NCBI GenBank assembly: GCA_937928215.1
Contig: CALFWL010000040.1
Location: 1 to 49,378, forward strand
From: an uncultured Pirellulaceae bacterium
Lineage (GTDB): Bacteria > Planctomycetota > Planctomycetia > Pirellulales > Pirellulaceae
Direction: 5' to 3'
DNA length: 49,378 nucleotides
Positions within the stretch are counted from its first letter, which is position 1. Every line of letters starts with the position of its first letter. Shown piece after piece: positions 35,423 to 44,407 of the stretch. The notes beneath the pieces are model-generated. The model saw only the letters and a program-made list of their open reading frames with translations. It did no database searches and was not told the DNA's origin. A program made the position numbers and the translations under genes.

Positions 35423-36211
35423 ATGTTGGGTCGAGATCGAATAGTGATTGCCTCGTTGCTGGTCGGTGTGTTGTCGGTTTGCGGTTTGACCCAAGCGGCC
35501 CAAGTCGATTCCTCGAGCGACAATGATGATACGGAGACCGGTTTCGCCGTCGTCGAACTATTCACTTCGCAGGGATGCAGCAGCTGTCCACCAGCCGACC
35601 GTGTGCTGGCAGAATTAGCCGATTCAATCGATGACGACCAGCCGGTGTTTTTGCTGTCCTTTCATGTGGACTATTGGAACCAGTTGGGATGGGAAGACCC
35701 GTACAGCCTTCCGGCGAGTACGGCTTGGCAGAAAGCTTATGCGAGGGCTTGGTCCAGCCACCGGATCTACACACCTCAAATGGTGGTCAACGGTACCTAC
35801 GAATTTAACGGTGGCAACAAGCAGAAGGCTCGACTCGCGATTGAGGAAGGGCTGAGCCAGACGGCGATGGTGAAGCTCCAGTTACGGCCGCGATTGGATT
35901 CGGAAAAGGCCGTGGCAACCGTTGCCTACAAGATCGACGGGCAGACTAACGACCATCTGCTGAACGTGGCGCTGGTGTCGCCGGAACTGACCAACGACGT
36001 GCCCCACGGCGAGAATCGAGGTCGAAATCTACGCCATGTCAATGTCGTTCGCGCGTTCACGTCACGAGCTTTGGAGGGAAATGAGGGCGAAGTCGAACTG
36101 TCGATTCCAGCGGATTTTGAATGGGAAACCGGGTCTGCCATTGCTTACGTCCAACGTCGTGAAGATGCGGTTTTGGTCGGAGCTGCCGCCCGTCGCTTGA
36201 ACAAGCGGTGA
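35423..36211 (+). CDS. DUF1223 thioredoxin-fold protein, exported
   Basis: 262 residues from the ATG at 35423; a TTG at 35408 would add five residues. A signal peptide (IVIASLLVGVLSVCGLTQAA) precedes the family signature VVELFTSQGCSSCPPADRVL, with a Cys-x-x-Cys in a thioredoxin-like fold, followed by LSFHVDYWNQLGWEDPYS and TPQMVVNGTYEFNG. DUF1223 proteins are exported and widespread; the CSSC pair suggests thiol redox activity, but the function of the family is not established. It is probably a single-gene unit. Confidence 0.88.
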   Translation: MLGRDRIVIASLLVGVLSVCGLTQAAQVDSSSDNDDTETGFAVVELFTSQGCSSCPPADRVLAELADSIDDDQPVFLLSFHVDYWNQLGWEDPYSLPASTAWQKAYARAWSSHRIYTPQMVVNGTYEFNGGNKQKARLAIEEGLSQTAMVKLQLRPRLDSEKAVATVAYKIDGQTNDHLLNVALVSPELTNDVPHGENRGRNLRHVNVVRAFTSRALEGNEGEVELSIPADFEWETGSAIAYVQRREDAVLVGAAARRLNKR

Positions 36212-36317
36212 TTTGTCCGTGCTTGCAAGTATGACAATTGCCCGGTTTAATGATTTCTTTCCGACGTTGCGGTAAGGAGTCTCGATCCTGCTTCGTCTCA
36301 CACGGCAACGGCGAAGC

Positions 36318-36929
36318 ATGTCGACAGAAATTACCAATTCACAGTGGCTTGAACGGTTGAGTCCGGACAATCCGGAACAGCACAGGGCAATCAGTCGGCT
36401 TCGTGAGATTCTCGTCAAAGGTCTCAAGGCGGCATTTTTGCCTCGGGGTAAAGACGAGACATTTTGTGAGGATGTGGCTCAAGAGTCGCTGTTGAAAATT
36501 TTGAAAGCGCTGGATTCTTTCGAAGGTCGCAGCAAGTTCACGACTTGGTCGATTTCGATCGCAATCCGCACCGGTATCAGCCAGTTGCGGCGAAAACACT
36601 TCAAAGACGTTTCACTCGATGCGATTTCGGCAAACGGCGATTTGTCATTTGATGTGGCTGACGTGTCCGGGATTGATCCTGAGAAACAGGCGGTCAAGAC
36701 ATCAATGTTGGGAACGCTGTCGGAATTGATTGATAAAGAACTAACTGAGAAACAACGTGTGGTGGTCCGCTCGCTTCTTGGTGGAATGCCGGTCGAAGAG
36801 ATCGCACACAGGACCGGAAGCAATCGCAACGCAGTCTACAAAATGTTTCACGACGCTCGAAAGCGGTTGAGAAACGGATTCGAGTCCGCCGGGCACAGTG
36901 CGGATGAGGTATTGGCAATTTTTTCATAG
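36318..36929 (+). CDS. ECF-type RNA polymerase sigma factor
   Basis: 203 residues. The sigma-2 region is DVAQESLLKILKALDSFEGR followed by SKFTTWSISIAIRTGISQLR, and the sigma-4 HTH is LTEKQRVVVRSLLGGMPVEE with IAHRTGSNRNAVYKMFHDAR. Between them a ~50-residue acidic linker. It should direct RNA polymerase to a small regulon. The gene is followed 45 bases later by a small Cys-rich protein that may be its anti-sigma factor. Confidence 0.92.
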   Translation: MSTEITNSQWLERLSPDNPEQHRAISRLREILVKGLKAAFLPRGKDETFCEDVAQESLLKILKALDSFEGRSKFTTWSISIAIRTGISQLRRKHFKDVSLDAISANGDLSFDVADVSGIDPEKQAVKTSMLGTLSELIDKELTEKQRVVVRSLLGGMPVEEIAHRTGSNRNAVYKMFHDARKRLRNGFESAGHSADEVLAIFS

Positions 36930-36974
36930 CGACACAATGAACAGTCAAGCATCAACACAAAAAGCAGTACAGCG

Positions 36975-37217
36975 ATGGGTCTGAGCGAACAACAAGTCAG
37001 AACTCTTGTCCAGCTGGTGGCCACGACCACACCAGATGACATGGATTGCGACGGCTGTTACGGCCGCATTGCGGAATTCGCAGAGGTACATCTTGCGAAC
37101 CAGTCGGTTTGCGAATCCATACGCTGCGTCGATGAACATCTGAGAAACTGTCCGTGTTGCAAGGACGAATTTGAGGCCTTGAAAGTGGCCTTGGCTTCGA
37201 TGGCCAATGACGGTTGA
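36975..37217 (+). CDS. Small zinc-finger protein, putative anti-sigma factor
   Basis: 80 residues, no membrane segment. It ends with the HxxxCxxC pattern of zinc-binding anti-sigma domains (VDEHLRNCPCCKDEFEAL), preceded by a DCDGCYGRIAEFAEVHL segment. Proteins of this shape occur next to ECF sigma factors in planctomycetes. The lack of a transmembrane domain points to a cytoplasmic anti-sigma factor or co-regulator. A 15-codon frame (36937-36984, MNSQASTQKAVQRWV) overlaps its start in another frame; coupled translation is possible. Confidence 0.7.
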   Translation: MGLSEQQVRTLVQLVATTTPDDMDCDGCYGRIAEFAEVHLANQSVCESIRCVDEHLRNCPCCKDEFEALKVALASMANDG

Positions 37218-37337
37218 GCCCCGCTAGGGTTGCCGTGCCGCTCAGTTTCGACTGCTGAGCCTTTCTCGGGGGACGATTGTTTTTTGATTTTCCGTTAGAT
37301 TGATCTCTCGCAGAAGAAGTTCGGTATCGAGGTCGCC

Positions 37338-37745
37338 GTGTCTGATCAGGGAAATGGGAACACTGTTGACGCCTCCGATGCGCGTGTGACGGTTGAGGAA
37401 TTGAAGATCGAAATGCGTCAGTTCGTTGCCGAAAGAGATTGGCAACAGTTCCACAGCCCGAAAAACCTGAGTATGTCGATTGCGATCGAGGCCGCCGAGC
37501 TGATGGAACATTTCCAGTGGCTCAATCAGGAACAGTCTCGCCAGTTGGATGAGAATTCGACTCAACAAGTCGGCGAAGAGCTGGCCGATGTGATCTGTTA
37601 CGCATTGGCGATGGCCAACCAGTTGGATCTGGATATCGCGACCACCGTCCGGGCGAAAATGGAGAAAAATCGGCTGAAGTATCCTGCCGATCAATTTCGT
37701 GGCCGCTACGGCCAACAGGATCTGGATCGTCAGCGAAAGGCATGA
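37338..37745 (+). CDS. MazG-like nucleotide pyrophosphohydrolase
   Basis: 135 residues from a GTG start. The all-alpha NTP-pyrophosphatase motif is intact: EAAELMEHFQW (E51, E54) and EELADVICYAL (E81, D84), a ExxE...ExxD metal site, plus KMEKNRLKYP near the end. Single-domain proteins of this size (dCTPase/RS21-C6 type) hydrolyse non-canonical or excess NTPs to NMP and pyrophosphate for pool cleaning. The stop codon overlaps the ATG of the next gene (ATGA at 37742-37745), so the two are translationally coupled although their functions look unrelated. Confidence 0.9.
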   Translation: MSDQGNGNTVDASDARVTVEELKIEMRQFVAERDWQQFHSPKNLSMSIAIEAAELMEHFQWLNQEQSRQLDENSTQQVGEELADVICYALAMANQLDLDIATTVRAKMEKNRLKYPADQFRGRYGQQDLDRQRKA

Positions 37746-39139
37746 ATGAAATGGTCGATGACGGGAAGAAGAAACGAAGTTTGGCCCTGCACTGGCAAAT
37801 TCTGATCGGGATGCTGGCTGGCTTGCTGTTCGGTTGGTTGGCCGTCGTGATGGGAGGCCAGCAGTTGACAATCGACTGGATCAAGCCGTTCGGAACGATC
37901 TTCATCCGTCTGCTGAAGATGATCGCCATCCCGTTGATTGTGGCGTCTTTGATCAAGGGAGTCTCGGATCTTCAGGATCTGTCTCGGTTGTCGAGCATGG
38001 GATTTCGTACGATTGGACTGTATCTGATGACGACGGTGATTGCCGTTGTTATTGGACTGCTGATTGTGAACCTGTTTCAGCCGGGGCGCAGCGTGTCCGA
38101 TGAAACTCGAGCCGGCCTGCTGGCGGCGATTCCCGGCGACCAAGGTGTTGCTGACGATTCAGTCGACGCGGCAACGAGCGAAAAACTCGGAAAGATCCGA
38201 GCTCAAGCCAGTCGGCAAAAATCTAACGGACCGCTACAGCCGTTGGTCGACATGGTTCCTGACAACGTGTTCGCAGCAAGCTCAAATAACGGCAGTATGT
38301 TGCAAGTCATATTCTTCGCCATTTTCTTTGGAGTCGGATTGATTCTGGTTGACTCGACCAAGGCGACACCGGTGAAAGCCGTCTTTGACGGCCTCAATGA
38401 GGTTATTCTGAAGCTGATTGACTTGATCATGTTGGCGGCACCGGTGGGCGTATTTGCGTTGCTGGCGACGCTAGTCGTTGAATCGCCGGGTGTGGACATC
38501 CTGATGGCGTTGGTGCAATACGGCTTGTGTGTTGTTGTCGGGCTGGCAGTGATGATGTTTGGTGTTTACCCGGCGATTGTCTGGCTGCTGACAGGGCGAT
38601 CGATCCGTTTCTTTTTTCAAGGAATCTTGCCCGCTCAGTTGCTTGCGTTTTCCACCAGTTCCAGCGCGGCAACACTGCCGGTGACGATGGAACGAGTCGA
38701 AGAGCATCTTGGAGTTCAACCCGAAGTCAGTAGTTTTGTATTGCCGATCGGAGCAACGGTAAACATGGACGGCACCAGTCTGTATCAGTCCGTCGCGGCC
38801 GTTTTTATTGCTCAAGTGCTTGGGATCGACCTGAGTTTGCAGCAACAACTGACCATCGTGATGACGGCCAGTCTGGCGTCGATTGGATCGGCGGCCGTTC
38901 CGGGAGCCGGGATGGTGATGCTGGTGATTGTTTTGGAAGCGATTCAGGTCCCCTCGGCGGGGCTCGCGTTAATTTTTGCGATTGATCGTCCTTTGGATAT
39001 GTGCCGCACAGCGGTCAACGTTACCGGAGACGCAACCGTTGCAATGGCGGTCGCCAACAGTGTGGGCAGATTGGACGAACCGAGCGTAAAAAACTGGGAC
39101 GACAATTACTCGCCGGATGAAGATGGTTTGAGGGAGTGA
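37742..39139 (+). CDS. Dicarboxylate/amino-acid:cation symporter (SDF family)
   Basis: 465 residues with eight or so membrane segments and the re-entrant hairpin motifs of the family: SSSAATLPVTM (serine-rich hairpin 1), PIGATVNMDGTSLYQ (the NMDGT ion/substrate site) and SIGSAAVPGAGMVML (hairpin 2), then IFAIDRPLDMCRTAVNVTGD (substrate-binding Asp/Arg/Asn). There is a soluble insertion of about 60 residues in the third extracellular region (VSDETRAGLLAAIPGDQGVA onward). It imports glutamate, aspartate or C4-dicarboxylates with Na or H. It starts inside the stop codon of the MazG-like gene. An ATG four codons later (37751) could also be used. Confidence 0.93.
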   Translation: MNEMVDDGKKKRSLALHWQILIGMLAGLLFGWLAVVMGGQQLTIDWIKPFGTIFIRLLKMIAIPLIVASLIKGVSDLQDLSRLSSMGFRTIGLYLMTTVIAVVIGLLIVNLFQPGRSVSDETRAGLLAAIPGDQGVADDSVDAATSEKLGKIRAQASRQKSNGPLQPLVDMVPDNVFAASSNNGSMLQVIFFAIFFGVGLILVDSTKATPVKAVFDGLNEVILKLIDLIMLAAPVGVFALLATLVVESPGVDILMALVQYGLCVVVGLAVMMFGVYPAIVWLLTGRSIRFFFQGILPAQLLAFSTSSSAATLPVTMERVEEHLGVQPEVSSFVLPIGATVNMDGTSLYQSVAAVFIAQVLGIDLSLQQQLTIVMTASLASIGSAAVPGAGMVMLVIVLEAIQVPSAGLALIFAIDRPLDMCRTAVNVTGDATVAMAVANSVGRLDEPSVKNWDDNYSPDEDGLRE

Positions 39140-39199
39140 CGCGCTGCGGTCTAGCAGGTTGTCGCTGAGAGACTTCGCAATTGGGTTCCCTTCGGTTAG

Positions 39200-39853
39200 T
39201 CATGCCTTCTTGGCAACGAACGGCTTTTTGCGATTGGGATAACAAGCTCGACAGATGTCGCAGACGGTCCCGTTACAGCCTCGGGCAGTGCAGAATTCGC
39301 GACCATAAAAAATGATCTGCAAGTGCAGTTTGTTCCAAGTTGCTTCCGGGAAGATGCGTTTCAAGTCGGCTTCGGTTTGTTTGACGTTCTTGCCATTGGT
39401 AAGCCCCCAGCGCTGAGCCAGCCGATGGATGTGGGTGTCGACGGGAAACGCCGGCACGCCGAACGCTTGAGCCATCACGACGCTTGCTGTTTTGTGGCCG
39501 ACGCCAGGCAGTCGCTCAAGTGCATCGATGTCGGCGGGAACTTCGCCGTCGTGTTCATCCACTAGGATCTTCGACAAGCGTGAGATTGCTTTCGATTTCT
39601 GCGGAGACAGTCCGCATGATCGTATGATTCTGAGGATCGTCGGGACGCGAACCTTGGCCATGGCAGTGGCGTTGTCTGCCAAGGCAAACAGTTCGGGCGT
39701 CACCATGTTCACTCGTTCATCGGTACATTGAGCGCTTAACAGAACCGCAACGAGCAACGTGAACGCGTTGGAATGGTCGAGCGGCACAGGCGGATCGGGG
39801 TACAACGCCTGAAGTCTGGCCAGCACAAATTCCGCTCGCGCCGATTTCTTCAT
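39200..39853 (-). CDS. nth: Endonuclease III (DNA glycosylase/AP lyase)
   Basis: 217 residues from the ATG at 39853. HhH motif LERLPGVGHKTASVVM with the catalytic lysine in GHKTA, and the catalytic aspartate in FPVDTHIHRLAQRWGL. A C-terminal Cys cluster (CTARGCNGTVCDICRAC) should bind a 4Fe-4S cluster, but its spacing differs from the standard C-x6-C-x2-C-x5-C; the ligand assignment is therefore unclear. The enzyme removes oxidised pyrimidines. A GTG at 39865 overlapping the upstream stop codon (GTGA) would couple it to the cyclophilin gene. Confidence 0.93.
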   Translation of the reverse strand: MKKSARAEFVLARLQALYPDPPVPLDHSNAFTLLVAVLLSAQCTDERVNMVTPELFALADNATAMAKVRVPTILRIIRSCGLSPQKSKAISRLSKILVDEHDGEVPADIDALERLPGVGHKTASVVMAQAFGVPAFPVDTHIHRLAQRWGLTNGKNVKQTEADLKRIFPEATWNKLHLQIIFYGREFCTARGCNGTVCDICRACYPNRKKPFVAKKA

Positions 39854-39861
39854 GGTACCGA

Positions 39862-41211
39862 TCACTCGTCGGAGTCATCATTGGAAGCTGCGGCGTCACC
39901 CTCTTCAGGCTGGGCATCTGGATCGGCGTCGTCCGCTTCAGCGGGCTCTTGGTTGGATTCGGCAGGCTCTTGGTCAGATGTTTGTTCCGACTGATTGGAT
40001 TTTGAATTCTTAGATTCACTTGATGCTTGCGCTTCATCCTTGGAATCAGTCGCCGCCGATTTCTCTTCGGACGAAGTTTCCTCAGACTCGGGTTCTCCTG
40101 TTGATTCCTCTTGTGAAGCCGAAGGTTTATCCAGCGGAGGTTCGTTTACGCCAACTTTGTTGGGACGATAGACATGGTCGCGTTTCCGGAGCACTTTGGC
40201 GGAGACGATTTGATCTTTTTTGATGTCTGGAATTTCTTCCTCACGGCGGTTGATCACGACGTGTGTTCGCTGGAGGTTCTCCAGCACGTCCCGGCCTTTG
40301 ATGACGCGACCGAATACGGTATGACGACCATCCAGTTGTTCCGTCCGTTCAAAGGTTAAGAAGAATTGACTGCCGCCCGTGTCCTTTCCTGCATGAGCCA
40401 TTGACAAGCTGCCAGTGAAATGCGGTCGAGCCTCAGGAGAATCGCATTCGCATTCGATTTCATATCCGGGTCCGCCCGTCCCAGTGCCCTCCGGGCAGCC
40501 CGTTTGAGCCATGAAACCTTCGATCACCCGGTGGAACAAAATGTTTTGGTAAAAATCGGCTTCGATCAGGCTGATAAAGTTTCCAACGGTTTCGGGGGCC
40601 TGATTCTCAAAAAGCTCGACGACGATATCGCCTCGATTGGTCGTCAGCGTGACTTGAGGAAGATCGTCAGCTTCCGACTCTCGTTGCCTGATCAATAGCT
40701 CGTCAAAGATTTCTCGAGCGTCAATCGGAATCCGTTGTGACTTTGCAGCGGTTTCGAACCAGATCGGATCAATACCTTGTTCGATCAGGAAGTCGCCCGC
40801 GTCCAAGACTTGTGCATCGTCGCCTTCACCGGCCGCGTTTAGCAAAATGCCCATCAGCGCGCGGGTCGCGGCCACGTCTTTGCCGTCGTTGGAATCAAGC
40901 TGATCCATCGCAGCCTTGCGGATTTTTTTGATCGTCGCATTGGCTTCGTCAACCAGATCGGCGTACTGTCCGCGCAGTGATTCAGGGTCTCCTTCGCCCG
41001 ATTCCAGTTGCTGCTGTACCACATCGAGAGACTGGTCAATGGTTTTCCATTGCTGTTGCAAGTCCGAAAGAGTCTGACCTTGGGGCGCTGATTCCTGAGC
41101 CTTGACGGAGGCGGAGATGGTGAGCGTACACGTCAATGCCAACAAAACGGCAATCGTTCGAAGAGACCGTCCTTGTTTGGGCAAACGCGGAGACAAGCAG
41201 ACAAGCAACAT
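39862..41211 (-). CDS. Exported cyclophilin-type peptidyl-prolyl isomerase with acidic tail
   Basis: 449 residues with a GGAGAA site upstream of the ATG. A signal peptide (TIAVLLALTCTLTISASVKA) is followed by a helical N-terminal region of about 150 residues, then the cyclophilin domain (about 195-345): GDIVVELFENQAPETVGNFI, FHRVIEGFMAQTGCP with the catalytic Arg and the F-M-x-Q of active cyclophilins, and GRVIKGRDVLE. The last ~110 residues are Glu/Ser/Asp-rich low complexity. Expected to speed proline isomerisation of exported proteins. First gene of the trio seen from the left; same strand as the two below and likely co-ordinately expressed. Confidence 0.9.
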   Translation of the reverse strand: MLLVCLSPRLPKQGRSLRTIAVLLALTCTLTISASVKAQESAPQGQTLSDLQQQWKTIDQSLDVVQQQLESGEGDPESLRGQYADLVDEANATIKKIRKAAMDQLDSNDGKDVAATRALMGILLNAAGEGDDAQVLDAGDFLIEQGIDPIWFETAAKSQRIPIDAREIFDELLIRQRESEADDLPQVTLTTNRGDIVVELFENQAPETVGNFISLIEADFYQNILFHRVIEGFMAQTGCPEGTGTGGPGYEIECECDSPEARPHFTGSLSMAHAGKDTGGSQFFLTFERTEQLDGRHTVFGRVIKGRDVLENLQRTHVVINRREEEIPDIKKDQIVSAKVLRKRDHVYRPNKVGVNEPPLDKPSASQEESTGEPESEETSSEEKSAATDSKDEAQASSESKNSKSNQSEQTSDQEPAESNQEPAEADDADPDAQPEEGDAAASNDDSDE

Positions 41212-41333
41212 GAAATTCTCCAGTAGTTACGAAGCAGTCGCACCAGAATCACCATCCAAAATTGGCGATTCCGGGTATCTCAAACGGAATGCGGAAGAGC
41301 ACCTGCGGGTGCTGGCAGGCAAGCCCGAATCTA

Positions 41334-42782
41334 TCAGGGATCGCTGGGAGAAAAAAGACCGCCACCATCAATCGACGGTACGTCTTCGGATGCCGAACGC
41401 GGAGCGAAGAGGTCATCGGAGTTGTCTGAGCCGCCGAGGCCACCCAGCAGGTCTTTCGCGTTTGCCTTGGCCGGTTCGTATTCGTGGTCACGCTTCCAGA
41501 GCACTTCCGCCTTGATGATTCGGACTGGTTCATTTGTTGCGTTCTGACCAACTGGAGGGGGATCTTGAGGATCGATCGCTTTCGTCCCTAGGATCACATC
41601 GAAACCCTCGATGACTCGCCCGAACGCAGTAAATTGTCCGTTCAACTGGGGAATAGCCTGGTGCGTAATGACAAACTGCGAGCCTTCGGTTTCTGGACCG
41701 GTGTTCGCCATTCCGAGTGTCCCCGAAAAGTAATGACGAATTTGTTCGCGGTCAAACTCGCTGGAGATCGTGTATCCTGGCCCGCCGGTTCCGTCGCCAT
41801 TCGGGCAGCCGGTGTGAATGTATTCACCCGGTTTGACGTAGTGAAAGGTCAAATCGTTGTAGAATTTCTTCTGGACCAAGCTGATGAAGTTGGCGACAGT
41901 GTTCGGGGCATAGTCCTCATAAAGTGCGACCACAAAATCGCCCGCAGTCGTTTCAAATTTTACTTTCGGCAAGTTGTCATTGTTCTTTTCGAGCCTGCGG
42001 ATCATCAGCTCACGTTGCCATTTTTCTTTCATGTCGTCAACGACTTGTCGAATCTGACCGAGATCGCCTTCCGGATTCGCTTCCGAGATCCGATCGAGCA
42101 TTAAACTGGCTCGATCGAAATCGTCCATCGCGAAGCTGGCTCGAAACCCCTTGGAAAGCACCACGCCGTTTTCTTCAGCGCCCGCATCGAGCAGCGTATC
42201 CACGATTTCCAACGCGGACCTAGGGTTGAACCGAGAATCGGGCAACGAGGGCTCGATCATTTCGCTCAACGTCTGAAAGACGAATTGGGTCGCGGCAGGA
42301 TCTTTCCCAGGGTCGGCCTTGAAGGCTTCAATGGCAGCCTTGGGCAAGTTGGCGCGGAGCTGAGCGGTTTGAGCCACCAGAAAGTCAATCTTCTCCGTTT
42401 GTTTCTTTATCAGTTCTGGAAAACCGAGAGGCATCGAGCTGTACAAACGGTTGACCTCCGCTTCGTTCTGGCGGATTCGATCGAGCATCATCCGGAAGAG
42501 CTTTCCGGGTGGCACGCTCTGGTCGTCTGCGTCCGCACCTTCGTCGCCGGAGTTGCGAGTCGTGCTGCCGGACCCGGTGGCGTCCGAGTCACCTGCATCT
42601 ACACGGGGAGTCAATTGCAACTGAGATACTGCTGACGAGCTTGGAATCAGGTAGCAGCCGATCAGGAGCACGCCAAGCAATCGCAACAAGGAGCGATTGA
42701 CCAACAATTCAGCTGACTTCGAAATGAATGACACGTGAAAATGGAAACTCATAACTAATGGGCTCATGAAACTCAGAGACAT
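41334..42782 (-). CDS. Exported cyclophilin-like protein with altered active site
   Basis: About 482 residues from the ATG at 42782; other ATGs 5 and 10 codons later are possible. A hydrophobic signal segment (LLRLLGVLLIGCYLIPSSS) is followed by a helical region (~90-260) and then the cyclophilin domain: GDFVVALYEDYAPNTVANFI, then FHYVKPGEYIHTGCP where the catalytic Arg of the FHR motif is Tyr and the F-M-x-Q is replaced by Y-I-x-T. FGRVIEGFDVILG closes the domain. It shares TGCPxGxGTGGPGY with its neighbour downstream. Probably a binding protein or chaperone rather than an efficient isomerase. Confidence 0.87.
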   Translation of the reverse strand: MSLSFMSPLVMSFHFHVSFISKSAELLVNRSLLRLLGVLLIGCYLIPSSSAVSQLQLTPRVDAGDSDATGSGSTTRNSGDEGADADDQSVPPGKLFRMMLDRIRQNEAEVNRLYSSMPLGFPELIKKQTEKIDFLVAQTAQLRANLPKAAIEAFKADPGKDPAATQFVFQTLSEMIEPSLPDSRFNPRSALEIVDTLLDAGAEENGVVLSKGFRASFAMDDFDRASLMLDRISEANPEGDLGQIRQVVDDMKEKWQRELMIRRLEKNNDNLPKVKFETTAGDFVVALYEDYAPNTVANFISLVQKKFYNDLTFHYVKPGEYIHTGCPNGDGTGGPGYTISSEFDREQIRHYFSGTLGMANTGPETEGSQFVITHQAIPQLNGQFTAFGRVIEGFDVILGTKAIDPQDPPPVGQNATNEPVRIIKAEVLWKRDHEYEPAKANAKDLLGGLGGSDNSDDLFAPRSASEDVPSIDGGGLFSPSDP

Positions 42783-42932
42783 GATTTTTTGTTTTACTTG
42801 GTTGCAGGATAGCTTAGGAGCGTACGACAAATAAGTTTTGACTTTCGCCGAGCGAAAGATGCATGACACGTTGCTTTGGCTACGCGAAAGATGACTTTCA
42901 TCAACAGCTTGGACCTTAAACGCGATTGCGGC

Positions 42933-44267
42933 TCAGTCGGCAGGTGTTTTGGTATCGGTTGCTGGCGCGGCAGATGTTTCGATCGTCGAACCGAATTGTA
43001 CCGGCTGATAATCGTGGTCTCGTTTGCGAATCACTTTTGCGGATTGGATCATTGATGGAACCGTCCCCTCGACGGGCTCTTCTTTACCTTGGTCGTCGTC
43101 CCGGAAATTGACCGTCAGGTCGGCCATCACCGACAGCCCTTCAATCACTCGACCGAACACCGTATGTTTTTCGTTAAGGAACGGCTGTGGTGTCAGCGAA
43201 AGAAAAAACTGACCGCTGGCTGTATTCGGAGCATTCTGGTTGGCCATGCTCAACGAGCCACGAAAATGCTTACGAGCAACGGGTTTGTCATTTTCGTCAT
43301 TGATCGTGTAACGCAGGCGTCTAGGCAGAAGTCTGGCGACGCCATCGACCTGAGCAACGCCGAATCCGCCAGCCTGAGCAACAAATTCACGCTTTACCTT
43401 GTGAAAAATTACGCCGTTGTAGAAACCTTGCTCGACTAGGTAAACAAAGTTGGCGACCGTTTCCGGGGCTTCGTTTTCAAACAACTCAAGCACGATACGA
43501 CCTTCGGTGGTGAGTAACTCAACGCGTGGCAGATCGTTCGCTTTCGCTTCCGCTTCCCGAAGCTGCCTCTCACGCTTGAACTGCGAGATCAATTCATCGA
43601 TCGACTCAAACAGATAGGCTTCCGTCTTGGTCAAGGATTCAAGTTGATCGGGGTGCTTATCGAAGTACGACTTCGCCGACTCGAATTCGTTGTCCAGCAG
43701 TTGCACCCTGGCCATGAAGGTCTCGGTACGAGGCGTCGGACGGATCGAGTTGGCTCGTTTGAATACATCAAGTCCCACGCGATAGCGTTCTTCATTGATT
43801 TCGATCAAGCCGCTTCGGAAAGCCAGATCGATCACTTCATCGGAAGGGCGTTCCTGTCGCCGGAAAAGCTCCATCGCTGCCGCTCGCAGGGATTCGACAT
43901 GTACCTTTCCGGAGTCAACCGCCTGCTGCCATGATTCGCGATGTACCTCCGATTGCTCGACCGATTCGTTGAAGAATCGGACACTCGAAGCCTGAAGTTC
44001 TTTCAGGGAGGATCGAAGTTCTTCGGTCGCCTGATTATACTGACGCTGCACCTCTTCCAACGAAGATTCCTTCAGCGAGGGAGCGGTATTCGTTTTCGCG
44101 CTTACGTCCTGAGCTTGGGCTGCAACAGAAAATCCTAAACAGCCACATCCGATCACCAACGCCGCTAGGAATCGTACTGATTGCCCAATCGCTTTTGGCC
44201 GGAGCCTCAATACCAGCGCGGGTTGGTGTCTTGTGGTGAGGGTCAATTTGTTGAGCGACGCAAACAT
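42933..44267 (-). CDS. Exported cyclophilin-like protein, Arg-less active site
   Basis: 444 residues from the ATG at 44267. Signal segment FLAALVIGCGCLGFSVAAQA, then a helical region with coiled-coil character (LEEVQRQYNQATEELRSSLK) and tetratricopeptide-like stretches (~90-200), and the cyclophilin domain: GRIVLELFENEAPETVANFV, FHKVKREFVAQAGGFG (Lys in place of the catalytic Arg; the F and Q are kept), FRGSLSMANQNAPNTASGQF and FGRVIEGLSVMADL. The C-terminus ends with a short Thr/Ala-rich tail. Divergent from rsmD. Third member of the tandem trio. Confidence 0.87.
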   Translation of the reverse strand: MFASLNKLTLTTRHQPALVLRLRPKAIGQSVRFLAALVIGCGCLGFSVAAQAQDVSAKTNTAPSLKESSLEEVQRQYNQATEELRSSLKELQASSVRFFNESVEQSEVHRESWQQAVDSGKVHVESLRAAAMELFRRQERPSDEVIDLAFRSGLIEINEERYRVGLDVFKRANSIRPTPRTETFMARVQLLDNEFESAKSYFDKHPDQLESLTKTEAYLFESIDELISQFKRERQLREAEAKANDLPRVELLTTEGRIVLELFENEAPETVANFVYLVEQGFYNGVIFHKVKREFVAQAGGFGVAQVDGVARLLPRRLRYTINDENDKPVARKHFRGSLSMANQNAPNTASGQFFLSLTPQPFLNEKHTVFGRVIEGLSVMADLTVNFRDDDQGKEEPVEGTVPSMIQSAKVIRKRDHDYQPVQFGSTIETSAAPATDTKTPAD

Positions 44268-44407
44268 ATGACTGTCAAATGGATTTGGTTGACCGATTCG
44301 ATCGAAATTGGCTGAGACGAGCAATCGGACTCGTCCTCAAAAAGTAATAATATAGCCGCTGTTGAAGTTGTGGACCGAAAACTTCCAGCCAATCGAGGAA
44401 ACCACTG

